A DNA stretch of 64,000 nt. Source: Aporrectodea caliginosa (taxonomy: Eukaryota; Annelida; Clitellata; Crassiclitellata; Lumbricidae). Shown in pieces: positions 34,813 through 47,503 of the stretch. The DNA lies in the NCBI GenBank assembly GCA_020284085.1, contig JACEVL010000480.1, positions 1,313,779 to 1,377,778 of the forward strand, given 5' to 3'. The notes beneath the pieces are model-generated. The model searched no databases. It was given only the letters and a program-made list of their open reading frames with translations, and had not been told where the DNA came from. The stretch's first letter is position 1; every line of letters starts with the position of its first letter. The position numbers were made by a program, and so were the translations under genes.

Positions 34813-37800
34813 CTAAAAAGATCGAAGCAAATAGACATTCATACAGAAACAGTTATATAGGCTGAATTTCTTTCTCAAAGACTTTGCAGCTATCAAAGTT
34901 AGATACGTTTTGAGTCTGGTGAGAGCCACATAGTTCCATTCTTGTCATCGATTAGCTTTTTCTCCACATAATATATATGGCTCTAACATAAATTAGCGAA
35001 TTAGAAATACTTAGGCCTACGTAATAATTAATAAATGACAATGATCAGTTTCAATTCAATGACTTCAACCTACGCACTGTACGCAGAGATGACTGAAACG
35101 TGGACAAGGGGGATGGCTCTCGGCTTTCTGGTGCTGGCCTTGGACTCTGTAACTCTCTTCCAGAAGTTCCGGCAAATGTACGTTCTGCAAAGAAGTCATC
35201 TCCTGGACTCTTCTCCACCGCAGGCTGTTTCCTTGTTTTCTCGGACTGCCTTCTTAGCGTTTCGGCTAGACTAACCCTGGAATTTGGATTGCATGACGAT
35301 TTTTCTTTGAGCATTCAATGGCGATTTAGAAGTTGTTTTAGTTGCGAGGGCGTATTCGACGATGATAGAAAATAGGCCTATTTAGGCTATTTTAAAATGT
35401 CCTCTTACCGCTGGAACCACTGCAGCTGGGATAGACCCAGTAAGTTGAGATGCCTTTGCAAGCGTCTCTTGCAGCCTTACACAGAAATGAAGTATCTGGA
35501 ATGGTAGAAGCGGCCGATTGGTAAGTCAAGCTGTACGTCGTATTCTTGTCCTATGCCCCAACAAAGAACTCTTTACAAAGATTGACAATTCAAAAGGACC
35601 ATTATAATAATAGAATAGAATATTCTTTATTGTAGGACCAATTGCAAACCGCATTTTGGCTAACATGAAAGTTTAAAGGATTGTTTTCTCTATTTCTGGA
35701 CCAGACTATTGATGCATTCTATAAATTGTTTGTTCACCTACTCATAGTTGTTAAAACCGTTTTTCGTTTTTTATTTTCCCCTAAAAGTCTCGAGTTTCGT
35801 CAGGGGTCGCCCATTAATTATGTCAACAAAATAGGGGGAGGGGTTTGGAAAAGTTTGACAGTTGTTGACAAGGGGGATTCGGTACAATTTGACGTCAACA
35901 AATTTTTTCCAATGAATCAACACAGACCCTTCAAAATGGTAGCGAAAACATTAAGTAATGCGAAAAATGCATAAAGTGCTTAATGTTTAATACTACTAAA
36001 AAGTAATAAACTAAACTCATATATTTTGAAATTCGATATTGCATTTTTAGTGTAAAATTTAAAAAAAATGACTGTACATGTATTGAGCCATTGTGTTTCT
36101 TTTTTGTAAAGGGGGGTTGGGTTCTGGGATTGTTGACATAATTTTTTAGGGGTCCGTCAATGTTTGACAGTTGTTGACAAAGGGGAGGGGGTCAAAAACT
36201 GCCTAAAATTTGTTGACATAATTAATGGACGACCCCTCACGTTTTTTCCGTTTTTCTAATTTTTTTATGTAACTTTATTTATTTACTGTCTGTTATTATT
36301 TTGTATAATTTTGTTTTAGCCAGATGTCCCTTACGTGTCTCCGTACTTTCAAACTCGACTTTAAAACTTTAACTGCCTCAACAGCTGCTACCGGATCCAT
36401 ATTCCACTGAAAGCTCGATTACTGCAATTCCCTATTCCTCAACCTCAAATCTACCCAAATACAGCGGATGCAACTTATCAAAACTCACTAGCCCGAGATG
36501 TCACTAGAGCGTCCAACATCATCATATCACTCCTATCCTCAAAAATCATTCCATTGGCTAGAAATCCCAGAGAAAATCCACTTTAAAGTCCTATCACTGA
36601 CCAACAACTCCGTACAATATTCCCAGCCCAAGTATCTCCGTGAACTCTTCACCATTCCGCCAACCCATTTCACCCGATCCCGGTCCTCCTCCTACTGCAG
36701 TCTTTCTGAAGCCGGGGTGACCACTAGCCTACTCATCTGAAGTTCTCCAACCGAGCCATATATATCCAATACTACTATCTCGCTCCATTTTCGGTTTATC
36801 CATCATTATTTACACTCACTACGCCTCAGGTTCCTCTGTCTCTCAGCCCGGGCTTTTAACTCAAAACTAGTCTCACCTCTTCAGCTTCAGCAATTCCTAC
36901 CTGATTCATCTAGCCTTCCGCCTTCCAATTCTTCTTGACCTAAACGACACCAGCTTTAGCAGCTGCTTTACGCCTCTCTTTATCTGGACCCTTGGAAACG
37001 GGACTCGGACCACTCGGACCTTCTCATGACAACCCTTTAGAAAATCCTTCTGGCTTGAGGCAGCGCTCTTGAATAAACTGGTGCCCTGCGCTTGACTTTC
37101 GAATGGCGCTTTAGAAGTTTCGAGTTTATGATTACATTTATTTAATTGATGAAATTTGATGATGTTGAGTGAGCCGCGAGGAAAAGATAATCTGCGCAAT
37201 TCAAGAGAACGTCTTGACACTGACATTTGATGTAGCTGGACTGGATGATGACGGATGGATAAGAAAACTGAAGGAAGAAACCAACCACCGAAAGGAGTGA
37301 CGCCATTGGACGTTTGAACCTGCCAGAGGGCAGAGAACTCGAAGAAAGAAGTATTTACACAACAAACCTTTCTAAATAAGACTGTCTAAATAAGTTACAC
37401 ACAATTACGTGTAGGAGTAGCCTACTTGTGTCTTACCATGGAACTGGGGTCTGAAGGAGCGCTGATTTTAGATGGGTCGGTGGCTATGGTTCGATTCAGA
37501 GGGGCCACGAAGCAGCTGGTACCTTTGGCCTCACTGCGTATTTTCATTACTTGAATATCCTGCAACATATTATAGAAATTCAAATTGCAACTAGGACTAA
37601 CAGCTTTGACCACGATAGGCATGCTTATATATAGTGAGATCATGAATTCACGGTTTTCAAAGTGCATTGATTTAGCCTCGATTTAAGAAATCCCCCAAAT
37701 CAGAAACGAAATGGAAATTTACAGAACGCACCAGGATGTAGGCTAAACCCCATCTATAGGCACAAGAGAAATCTATTTTCCTACACCTTCAAAAAAACTG

Positions 37801-37895
37801 GTTTGGCGCTTTTTTTATCCCGATCTCATATGATTCACATCTGACCTACACCCAATGGCGATAATTAGCCTATCTAATTCTTTGATGTTACTGAA

Positions 37896-37957
<62 letters not shown>

Positions 37958-38088
37958 TTTTATACCCGAGGTATCAAGGATCCCTTTTTTGTACCCGAGG
38001 TAGTTATAATCCCTCAGGCCGCTAAAAAATGTCCGGAGACAATAAGATGGACAATTATATTGTCCATCTTATAATTATTATAATATGA

Positions 38089-38163
<75 letters not shown>

Positions 38164-38491
38164 GAGGAGAGTCAGTTAACATAAAAAGCGTTAGTGTTGT
38201 TGTGACCATCGCACTCCTCCTTCTGATAGTTTCGACATAGTGCCCTGGAAGGCGACTGCGTTGAATCGTTGAACAGTCACCGACAGGCTCTGAAAGAGGA
38301 AGCGTGTCTCACGGTTATCGGCGGTAGTTGTCGTCAGGCGGCGACCCAGCTCTGATATGAAAGCGAAACCCTCCTTGTTGAGAGGCCCAAGGGTTTCCAC
38401 GGCGACCGGTATGAAGATGTATCTCCTCTGTAGCTCTGTGTATTTCGCGTGTTTCCTTGTGGCCGCTATCTCCGCCGCCGCCCCTGCCTAC

Positions 38492-38543
<52 letters not shown>

Positions 38544-38831
38544 GTTGTTGTTGTTGTTGTTGTTGTTGTTATTATTATTATTATTATTATAGCAAAGTTA
38601 TTAATCTAGCATGGTAATGTCGAAGAAAAGCAGATGGCGTTCCCGCGTTGGACAGCTACCAAGAGTCTTTGGAACAGGTAGCTTGTTTCCAGTGGGTTAT
38701 GGGTTGCATCGGTCAACCTTTTATTCTAATTCCAACACAAAATCCAATCCTTCTGAACTCCAAGAACCGCTGGACTCCAGTGCTACCGCCACAAAAGCAT
38801 GTGTTCGAGTTATTATTGTTATTGTTATTAC

Positions 38832-38924
<93 letters not shown>

Positions 38925-41900
38925 CATTATTGCAATTATTTTTAAATTATTATTAGCCTATTATTGATCGCAACATCATTTTTATTATTGTTTGGAACAA
39001 CTGACCCGATTGAAGTCATCAATGATCCACGCTTCGTAAGACGGATTGCTGGCGTGGAACTGAACGATGTTTGTGTTTGGGTCACTTGTCACGTCTTCCT
39101 TTGTGTTGTCATCTCGATTGAAAGCAAACTAAACACAAGGAAAAACTAATCGAATGTATTTTGGCTTTCGCAACAGCATCTTATTCCAGTTCCCTGGTTT
39201 AAAACAAATTTAGTCTAAATTAGAAGCGCATGAATATCATACTGTTGAATATTGGTTTAATTTTAATCAACATGTTAACATATTTCATTGGTATTAGGCC
39301 TAATTATGACAGTAACTCTGCCACGTCAATTGGATGTTTTCCATATGGAAATTAGAGTCCTATGACAAAGTATACAAAAGGCGATAGAGACAGCAGAGAA
39401 ACAGGAGAGGTCACGAGTGCAGAAAATTGCCAGAAATGTAGGAACGGAGAACCTGAGAGGGATAATGTCTGGTTCAGCCAGCATAATGCAGATTGTGAAT
39501 CATTAGACTAAAAATGTCCGGACTGACTCTATGCATTAGACATTACTTGGTCTTAGAAATTAATTGCGTTTTTGTACATAGGCCTACTCTATGTACCAGA
39601 CAGCGATGTGCCTATCTGTTTGTGTAGCAATAAAAGAATTTAATAATAATTATAAAGATTGGCACTGAATGCAGGAACGGATACGCTGATAATAATCGAA
39701 ATATACTGGCCAGAGCGGATATCCGACCAGACAATGAGAAGGAATTGAGTATTAAGGAAAATGCAGAGGAAGAGTAGTGTCTATAGCAGCCCCGCAGTCG
39801 GGAGGTTTAGGATTTGGAAAGAATGGGGGTGGGGTGGAAACGCCTGCGCGGCCAGGGAGGAAGCCAGAGGAACGTAGCCATAGCTGCATATTATGTGCAT
39901 GCATGTTGACAGGGAAAGAGGTGAATGTACATACTTTGATGATTTCCTTCTGTGCTTGATTGAAGAGATACATTCCGACCAAGATGGCGATCAGGATGAT
40001 AGCAACGGTTGCTATGGCACTCACAGCAATGATCACGTACTTCTTAGTCTTCCGTGACTTCGCAGTTTTATCAGCAGAAGTCATCACCTGATAAAAGACA
40101 TAAGCAACAGTAAGGGTAATAGAGCGCAAACAAATCTTCTGTTACATAAGGAACAGAGGAGTCCTTTGACGTAACAGGCAGAAGGGTTTACGAAGTGTTT
40201 GCGACTTCAATGTTCTTAGCCTGGCTGCAGAAAGGGGTGAGGACAGTTCTCTGACTTGCCGTCTGATCTCCCACCGACATTGTATGTTTAAACTTATCTC
40301 CTGGCATATCGTTCAGTCTTTTGGCCATCACGGCAGTCGATCTTAGACAAAGCGATTCTGGAACGCAATCTCCTTTTAAGTGAAGCGTATTCGTAATAGT
40401 GATCGTAAGCTTTACATTTTATAAAGCACCGCAAAAAGCTAAACGCAGCTTATTCACAAGCGCAGCGTGTTGTCAGATCATCTCAGATGTAATCTTCGGA
40501 GTCAATCTCCAGGGAATTACCGACTGACTTAATGAGTAAGTGACTTTCTTGTTTCTTTGATACAGACATATCCCATTGTTATGCAAATTAATAGAAAAGG
40601 TCACGTTTCGCTGCATGCACTTGATGATTTACGTCCGAATCAAGCGGTGGTAAAGTAAGTAGGGCCTAGGACCTATACACGAAGTCAAAGTTACCCAATC
40701 GTTGTTACGTTACGGTAAAATCAAAACGAACTTATATTAAGTTGTTATTATATATAATATTATCATAACACTGCATAAAATGCTGTCAAAGCATTAAGGT
40801 CAAAATATATTTGTATTACATAAGCTATCCAGAATGCTGTCGCTCGTGTTGTCACTAAAACCCCCAAATACCATTATGTAACCCACGTCCTCAAACCACT
40901 CCACTACGTGAACGAATAGACTACAAAGTTACTGTCCTATCAGTTACCTACAACACGTTTCAATCCTCCCAAACCTATCAACTTCGTCAGTTGTCCACCT
41001 TAGCCGTCTGCCTTGCTGACCCCATTTGACCCGGAACCGATTTTGACCATATCATACCTATCGATTTTGCTTTGACTATGTGCCTGTGAATAAGCTGATT
41101 CCCGCGACCTGGCTTTTTGGGAGCTCGCCGCATGAGAATTATAGTGTTCTATCTGCAGTTTTGTTTACATTGGAGTTAGACACACTGTCCGATTCAGGGT
41201 AATTTGTTCTATCTTCGTGCAAAATGGCGCTTGTTGAAATGGTGCCTTTGCTGGGAAAAGAACAGAAGTATTTTATTCTATTTGCATATTCTTACCAACT
41301 GATAGGTATTATAATATTCTATGTGAACCACAACCAATTATATTCCAGAGATTTAATCACGTGGATATTACAGAACACGCTGTTTCTTGATTATTATACA
41401 CATGGTTCAGGATGATCGTGTTCTATTACGGTCACGTGGTCTGAACGGCAAACTGTGATTCGCACATGCATATAGAACATTATAATAGTAAGCGTGTTCC
41501 GTTACAGAAGGATAATCAAAAAATATTACATAAAGAGACAAAATGGAGAGACTAATTCGAAAATAATGCACATATAGGGCCTATACAATGATAGCAAGTA
41601 TCACAGTTAAAAATGATATTACAAAAAACTTTTTCTCTAGAATTATTATATAATGTACTTTTATAAATAATTACAGCGACAGTCATAATTCATTTCGCTA
41701 ATAATTATAATGTTCCATGTAATGACGAATCATCATAACATTTAATTGTATAGAGCTATTTCTGTAATATTTTGTTCTATTTGAACAAATTCCAAAAGTT
41801 GCCTTCAAATTATGTTTTCTTATGCAAGAGGCTTCAATCGTCGTGATTGCTTAAAAGTGTCGATGTCCACATAAATGTTTTCTAAACATTCTTTCTCTAT

Positions 41901-43191
41901 TTTGTCCCACCAAAGGTTTTCAGTACTAAATTCTAAGTCACTAAACTTTCTTTTTCGATTTTCTCCGTTTCACCAAAAGTGCGCATAGAACAGTCTACTT
42001 CTCATGCGGCGACCTGTAGAAATGTAGATTACGATTTAGAAACAGTTGCTGTGTTGAAGAAGACCATGAAATTATGAAAGAGTCAGTTACATGGATGTCA
42101 TTGGTCCTGTCATTAAAATACGAAGATAAAAATAGATGTTGATTGAAGCAGTAATGGATTATGCTAATAAGGAATTAAAGCTTATAACATAGTCTGTTCC
42201 TAAAGTAATATCGTCTGTTTCACCGGTAGCATAGTTCGCAGAAATGAACCGAAACGCTTAATATCAGATTCTCTCGGGAGCGGAAATGGCCGCCTATTTT
42301 CCACTTAGCTTTACAAATCTCCCTGCAGGCTTCATCTGCTGTTAAACGTTGGCTGTTTCAGGCCTGTACGAACAGGCGCCATATTGGCCCCTCAGGCAGG
42401 TAGTAGGCCTAAGTAATGAGCTGATCTGCAACCAACCTCTAGTTGGTTGCAGTGTGACTTTTAATTAATAAGCAAGTGATGGTCCTATTATGCTGTTGAT
42501 GTCTTCGTCAAACCGAAACTCGATTTAAACCGCAATTAAAACAATAAGCAAAGTAGGCCTATTAAGTGAATGAAGTCACTAGCAGGCGGAAGCTTAGCGA
42601 CCGGTTTCGACTTGAAGGCTTAGCCGGCAGCGGCGGATGGCGGCAGTTCTTTAGACTAGTCTTAGAAGGTTGTCCAGAGATACCAAATGAATAACAGCGT
42701 CTGGTTGCCAGAACAATCATTGGCAACCGGGGTTATAGATATAGAAGCCACAACACTTTGCAACCAAACGACTGAACCTCTTCCACTAAATATTCACATC
42801 GGTTACTCAATAAAAGGCCATAGCATTCGCTGATGACCACTGTTTCCAAATTGGCAATTTTCTAATAGTAAGTTAAATCAGTTTGAATATTCTACGCCAT
42901 GAATTCAACAGCATAATCTTCAGTTCGTCTGCTCCAACGACTTTCCTCTTCTTATGGTGTAGATAATATTAAAGGCCCGGATTACTTCATGATTGCTTAT
43001 ATTAGCAACAGTTTGCAATTAGCCTATGCCTCTTTGCCTGCAATGTGTAATGAATTCACGCATATAATAAATCGGCCTATATTGAAACTGTACGATAATT
43101 ATAAAGAAAAGTCTGTAGAGTTGGCGTATACCTCGGATGAACTGATGATAACAACTGGCAAATCGGTTGACTTCTTATCTGATTCAGACAT
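34727..43191 (-). CDS. BRICHOS antimicrobial-peptide-type precursor, copy A
   Basis: Six minus-strand exons join in frame: 43191-43132, 40087-39935, 39128-39006, 37559-37437, 35544-35409 and 34812-34727 (TAA), giving 226 aa. Residues 1-36 are cytosolic and basic near the end (KTAKSRKTKK). Residues 37-62 are one hydrophobic segment, so this is a type II membrane anchor with no cleavable signal peptide. Residues ~72-198 form a BRICHOS domain with Asp in WIIDDFNR, Cys in GTSCFVAPLNR, and ACKGISTYWVYPSC. Then come QRVKR (furin site after Arg208) and an 18-residue C-terminal peptide with Cys3 and Cys17. This layout matches annelid BRICHOS host-defence peptide precursors. Phases fit throughout. Exon 5 uses the less common acceptor AAG. 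Compared with copy B it has one extra Cys (SFLCKAARDAC). The antimicrobial role is inferred, not shown. Confidence 0.85.
35802..36237. mobile_element. Inverted-repeat MITE-like element
   Basis: Termini AGGGGTCGCCCATTAATTAT and, inverted, AGGGGTCGTCCATTAATTAT are nearly identical. 'tttgacagttgttgacaa' occurs near each end. I could not find a convincing target-site duplication. It lies in intron 4 of BRICHOS copy A and is absent from copy B. Confidence 0.7.
36330..36900 (+). pseudogene. Non-LTR reverse transcriptase C-terminal fragment
   Basis: Broken + strand frames read KSFHWLEIPEKIHFKVLSL, then NSVQYSQPKYLRELF, resembling the 'LHWLPIxxRIxFKIxxLxY...PxYLxxLF' region of CR1/L2-like reverse transcriptases. 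It lies in intron 4 of BRICHOS copy A. Confidence 0.7.
37898..38162. repeat. Two (TTA)n arrays around a perfect hairpin
   Basis: (TTA)n runs occupy 37898-37955 and 38089-38162. Between them lies ATAAGATGGACAAT - TAT - ATTGTCCATCTTAT (38042-38072), a perfect 14-bp-arm hairpin with a 3-nt loop. Confidence 0.9.
38200..38490 (-). pseudogene. C-terminal end of a non-LTR retrotransposon ORF2
   Basis: The minus strand reads RKHAKYTELQRRYIFIPVAV, then ETLGPLNKEGFAFISELGRR, then ETRFLFQSLSVTVQRFNAV. I recognise this as the conserved tail that follows the reverse transcriptase in a family of invertebrate non-LTR elements. It is flanked by (TTA)n and (GTT)n arrays, typical of such elements' 3' ends. 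Confidence 0.65.
38492..38924. repeat. (ATT)n / (GTT)n microsatellites
   Basis: Compound array (ATT)n-(GTT)n-(ATT)n at 38492-38590 and a long (ATT)n at about 38832-38924. The ~240 bp between them hold nothing I recognise. Confidence 0.95.
40190..40300. repeat. SINE family 2 fragment
   Basis: 'gttcttagcctggctgcaga', 'tgaggacagttctctgactt' and 'cccaccgacattgta' match the bodies at 1372-1600 and 58185-58455. It lies in intron 1 of BRICHOS copy A. Confidence 0.45.
40850..41000 (+). pseudogene. Short reverse transcriptase fragment
   Basis: The + strand reads QNAVARVVTKTPKYHYVTHV, then LKPLHYV and a stop. This is the short stretch before the 'LHWLP' motif in CR1/L2-like reverse transcriptases. 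Confidence 0.55.
41125..42012. mobile_element. Inverted-repeat element, 888 bp
   Basis: Termini TCGCCGCATGAGAA and, inverted, TCGCCGCATGAGAA are identical, followed by 'gtgttctat' and 'ctgttctat'. No clean target-site duplication is seen, and the interior has no recognised domain. It lies in intron 1 of BRICHOS copy A and has no counterpart in copy B. Confidence 0.6.
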
Positions 43192-43359
43192 CATTGATCG
43201 CATGCTCTTTTGCTGTAAGACGTGGACAGACTTCTTGCAACGGAGACGAGGAGTAGTTCTCTTCACGACTTCTTCTTCCGATCTCTCTTTGGCTTCGATG
43301 CAACGCTTCCTCTACCACCTACGATGACGACGACAACGATGGTGCAGCTTAAGGCATCG

Positions 43360-43368
43360 CTATTTATC
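43360..43368 (-). promoter_or_regulatory. TATA-like box of BRICHOS copy A
   Basis: The minus strand reads GATAAATAG, about 170 bp before the start codon at 43191. The surrounding promoter and leader (about 43195-43430) are conserved with copy B, where the box is the better TATAAATAG. Confidence 0.6.
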
Positions 43369-43863
43369 CGTTTCTAGAAGGAAGTGGAGACCAGGAAGAA
43401 AGCGCATGATCGTCATCTGGTAGCGAGGGGCTCTTACTGAGACAAAAGTTGTTTTCTCATACACCCAACCTATCGAATTTACCCGTTTTAATGCTTTACG
43501 CACGAGTGACTGTTGTTGCTCTGAATTTTAAATGACTAACAGGTATCAGCACTAAATCACGGTCTCTGCTGTTACCAGCCTGTCGGCTGGCCCGGTGCTC
43601 TCCAACATCAGCTTACGTAATTATATGACATGTATTATTAGAATTTAGATTTCGTATTAATGTTTATTACAGCTATACTGTTGTTACTGTGGCATGTTTA
43701 GAACTGCGTAGTATGTATGAACACTGTATTAGATAATAGTACCTATCGAATAATACTGTCTTAAGGTAACTGCAAAGCATAATTTTCCTATAGGGCCTAG
43801 TGTATACAGTTAAATATATTTTATTTGAGTGTAAACGATCAAAACTGTTATTCTGGTTATCAT

Positions 43864-44390
43864 CAGTGTGACTCTCCTTACAGATTTTATTTTAGTTATA
43901 GTTACAGTTATAGTTAATGGTTTTATTTTAGTTATAGTTATAGTTAGTATTATTTTTTAGTTTTAGTTATAGTTATAGTTAATGGATTTTATTTTAGTTA
44001 ATTTTAGTTACTACTTAGTTACAATAATTAAGGCTATATGCAAAATTGTGCGTTTTAACACGCTGTTTCACAATTTGCTCAGAGCTTTGAAAGCCTTTGA
44101 AGCATTGGTGCATTCAGCTTCACGAATACACGAGTTTCCAAAGTAACTGACAAATTGCATAATAAAAATATCGCATTTTTATTTCTCATTTATGTCGAAT
44201 CGTCCATATTACTTCCTATTTTTATTTTTTAGTATTAACGAAAATAAAGATGAATTTTCGTTATTATTATTTTCGTTATAGTTATAGTTAATGATATTTT
44301 TAGTTATAGTTATAGTTATCGTTAACGAAATCATTTTATTTTCGTTAACGAACATTTTCGTTATCGTTATCGTTAACGAGAATCACACTG
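43864..44390. mobile_element. hAT-type element rich in GTTATAGTTATAG repeats
   Basis: Ends CAGTGTGACTCTC and, inverted, CAGTGTGATTCTC are flanked by a perfect 8-bp duplication GTTATCAT (43856-43863 and 44391-44398). The interior is low-complexity 'gttatagttatagttaatgg' and 'cgttatcgttaacga'. A partial copy is at 63250-63432. Confidence 0.87.
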
Positions 44391-44428
44391 GTTATCATTC
44401 CGCTGTCCGGTTGCCTATCACTCGCAGT

Positions 44429-44925
44429 CAGTGTTATTTTAGTTCCAGCATTAATTTCTATTCCTGTTCTTATTCTATTCCACTGTCGTCATTTTTGTTC
44501 TAGTTTTAGTTCCTCTTTATAAATAAATTTTGTTCTAGTTCTAGTTCCACTTCCTAGTTAGAAATAATTTTAGTTCCACTTCCAGTTCCAGAAAATTTAT
44601 ATCTGTAGTCCCACTTCCACTTCCACTTCTCACAGAAATATCTAGCATGAACGATTAATGTCTCTCAGACTGTCACAGAAAAGTGTCTTGACCTATTTAT
44701 GAGATTAGTATATTACGGACTACAACACTACGTGAATGCCGTCAGTCCGCATAGCTATTAAAAATTTAAAAAATTCTATTCCGTTCTCGTCCGAGAAAAA
44801 TATTGAATTTTTATTCCTATTCTATTCTCGTTCCAGACTTAATTTTTATTCCAGTTTTCGTTCCGTGGAACTAATTTGAAATAATTATTATTCCTATTCT
44901 ATTCTCAGGAACTAAAATAACACTG
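44429..44925. mobile_element. hAT-like MITE with 'ttccagttcc/ttattcctattc' interior
   Basis: Ends CAGTGTTATTTTAGTTCC are perfect inverted repeats. The flanks TCGCAGT (left) and TCGCAGT (right, three bases further out) are close to a target-site duplication but not adjacent on the right. It lies 38 bp after the element ending at 44390. Confidence 0.7.
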
Positions 44926-47202
44926 CCGAGTCGCAGTCTGGTTCGATTACCGCTGGACCGATACATGGCAGCGGACCCCAGTTTGAGTAGCACTGTACCC
45001 TAATGTCTCGGATTGGGAGCGAACCATGGCATGTTTTTGCAATGTTTATAAGAAATTATGTGGTGCTTCCTTGTCTGAAAGAAGCACTACATTATTTAAA
45101 TGCAACCACACCCTGACCGACATGACGTACGCTTTAACCAACGTAGGCTATCTAAACAATTACTATGTTAGTCATCGGAGCAACAAAGGCGCAAGCTTCC
45201 TCTAGCGTTGAATGAATGTCGTAGACATCGTGTGTCTTTGTACAGTGTTGATCCAGGCATACTATTATTGCAGTTGCCAATCACTGCATGGGCGACGAAT
45301 GTCTGTCCTGGAAAGACCCAAACTTTCTCTTCCTCAACGAAACCCCCCCCCAGCAACGGCACTGTCTCCTCTTTCTGGTCTCTCTGGCAACCGGACTCGA
45401 ACCTCCACTGAACAATGATATCTGGACAACCCCTCTGATATGACGCAGCGCTCGTGAATAAGCTGGTGCCCTGCAGTTAACTTTAGAGTAGCGCTCAGAA
45501 ATTTTAAGCTTACGATTACGATATCATTGCGACTTGGGTTTAGGGTTCCATCGGTTGAAACCTTGTGTATCATACACCGGCGCTTTAGAAGTCAAAAACT
45601 GATGATAATTGAATAATAATGAATCGCTGCAGATTTCATTGACTTTCGTCGTAGGTCGACAGCCATTACGTCATTTACGGTGTCAGATGTGACTTTTGTA
45701 GGACGCTGAGAAATGTCGGAGATTTGTTTACATTACATTACATTACATTTAACGGGAATCGTTTGGCTCAACTTGCGTACGAGAGCCAGCCTTCATTAGG
45801 CCTACAGTTAGGCCTACCTGAGTCACCTATGTACGTAATGACTTCAACATCATTTAGGCTAGATTAAAAGGTGTCGCTTTGTGATAAATTCAAAGGCGAT
45901 GCATCACGTGTGGGATAGATATATGGATGTAGGCTACATAGGCTATATAAATACCTAATACTAAACGTAACGGTTACAAAGATTTTTTTACATTGACCAT
46001 TGTACTACGGACCAGTGGGGAATTTTGATGTTGACTAAGGATGGAGCCAATAATATTATTGTAGCCCGCAGAACGAATGGTCTGGTGACTTTGTTTTCGC
46101 GCTTTTAATAGAGCGGTGGTGTTTTCAATTGTAAAGGAGTGAGTCAGCGTGTTGAAAACACAGAGTGAGCACGTAGGCCTAAAGCGATCGTAAATACCTG
46201 GATTGATTACCGTTTGTATAGCTTTAATATAATGTCTGTGAACAATGCCGTTCTCTGTTCACCGGCTTCTCTATGTACGATTGAAAAACCGGTTTGACGG
46301 ATGAATCCGCTACACGAGCAAGCTGCGTGCGCCAGTGGGCTGTTTAGAAAGTCTAGAGGCGGAGACGTAAAGCTTAGAGGCTGTGACGAAACTCTCGCAG
46401 TCTGTCATGAGAAGTCAAAGTGCCCTGGAGGAAGTCTTCAGCCAGAAAAATGGCAGTGTTTAGTTGAGAAAGTAGTTGAGAAAGTAAGCACTATGACAAG
46501 GACCTCTGAGTGCAAGAACAATATTGAAGATAGCCAGAACTGCTGAAGTGGCAGAAAAACTATCCAAGATATCCATGCTTTGTAGGCTGCCATTAGCGCC
46601 GTGTATTGCAGGCTGTCTGTTCTGTTAGTAGTTAAGACTTATGTCTTCTGTCATTTGTGTTCTTGTGAATTGTTTCAATTGCATAACTGTACACTGTAAC
46701 CGGTTGCGGTTTGTCAACCGGATTGTTTCAATAAAGAATATTATTATAAGAGTATCAATAGAAGTTGCTGCGCTGCTTTATCCTTAAGTTTAAATTCCTT
46801 TTCGTCATCGTGAACACTTGGTACGCAATCACCAGAGCATTCTGATGCAAACTCAGGGTGAGAATTGCCTGGGGGGTTTCAACCCCTAGTCTTTTTTAGG
46901 ATCCCATAGTAAAGTCTACATTTCACACCCAAACAGCACATAAATCAACATCTAACCCCCCCCAGTTATTTTTTTGACAATTCCCATACTGTCAGCAGCA
47001 AACTGTATGTCGCCAAGTAGCTGCCTTTTGAAGTGAAAATCCTTTGTAAGACATGTTGAGGGGAATTTTGCAGATGAAAGATTTAAAACTGTCTGTACGA
47101 CATCAGCAAGGACGGAATAAATGCTTCCGAACATTAAGAAGAGAAAATACCGAAACGCGACTATTAATTTACAATTTAGCAAACATAATCAGCGGTTTAG
47201 AT
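44926..47202. other. Repeat-rich intergenic DNA, no recognised gene
   Basis: It includes R1 (45205-45600). It also holds an unassigned + strand frame at 46301-46546, followed by AATAAA at 46729-46734, which could be a transcribed unit or an element end. Nothing here has a domain I recognise. Confidence 0.4.
45205..45600 (-). repeat. Dispersed repeat R1, longest minus copy
   Basis: On the minus strand it carries 'gtaatcgtaagcttaaaatt', 'ggtgcaccagcttattcacg'-like blocks, 'gaggggttgtccagatatca' and 'ggttgccagagagaccagaa'. It is the best-preserved reference for the family in this window. Confidence 0.65.
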
Positions 47203-47503
47203 CAGCGGTTTTCAAACTGTATTTTTTTATTGTACCACAGGGTAAAGAAAATCGAATGTTGGCGTACCACGAGCAGAGGTTAGAATCAAAAACAACAGGC
47301 GAGCACGAACTCCCCTTGCTACAGAAATGGGTATACAGTTAAACACAGAAAATTTAAAGATAAGGAAGCGCGTGGTTGACGTTGAATAGCTAATCAAAGA
47401 ATGATGGACATAAACTCATAGATTTTTTTATAATATTTTACATACTACATAGCGACACCTGGCGCACCACTTGTGTACGCGTACCACCGTTTGCAAACCG
47501 CTG
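47203..47503. mobile_element. hAT-type MITE, 301 bp
   Basis: Ends CAGCGGTTTTCAAACTG and, inverted, CAGCGGTTTGCAAACGG match the widespread hAT end CAGxGGTTxxCAAAC. Internal 'gcgtaccacgag' and 'gcgtaccaccg' are also inverted. Flanks GTTTAGAT and GCTTTGAA match at 5 of 8 positions, so the duplication is decayed. Confidence 0.75.

Noticed and set aside
35390..35412. BRICHOS exon 5 of copy A as the last exon (short KRTF end)
   Set aside because: Both copies have a GTAAG donor at the same place and phase. A downstream exon with the right acceptor, phase and furin site exists in both, so splicing is the better reading.
38357..38967. Open frames with poly-Tyr, poly-Cys, poly-Ile and poly-Leu
   Set aside because: They are (TTA)n and (TTG)n microsatellites read in different frames.
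46851..46990. MITE with 'gaattgcctgggggg' ends
   Set aside because: The G-runs look inverted, but the terminal pairing is loose and no target-site duplication was found.
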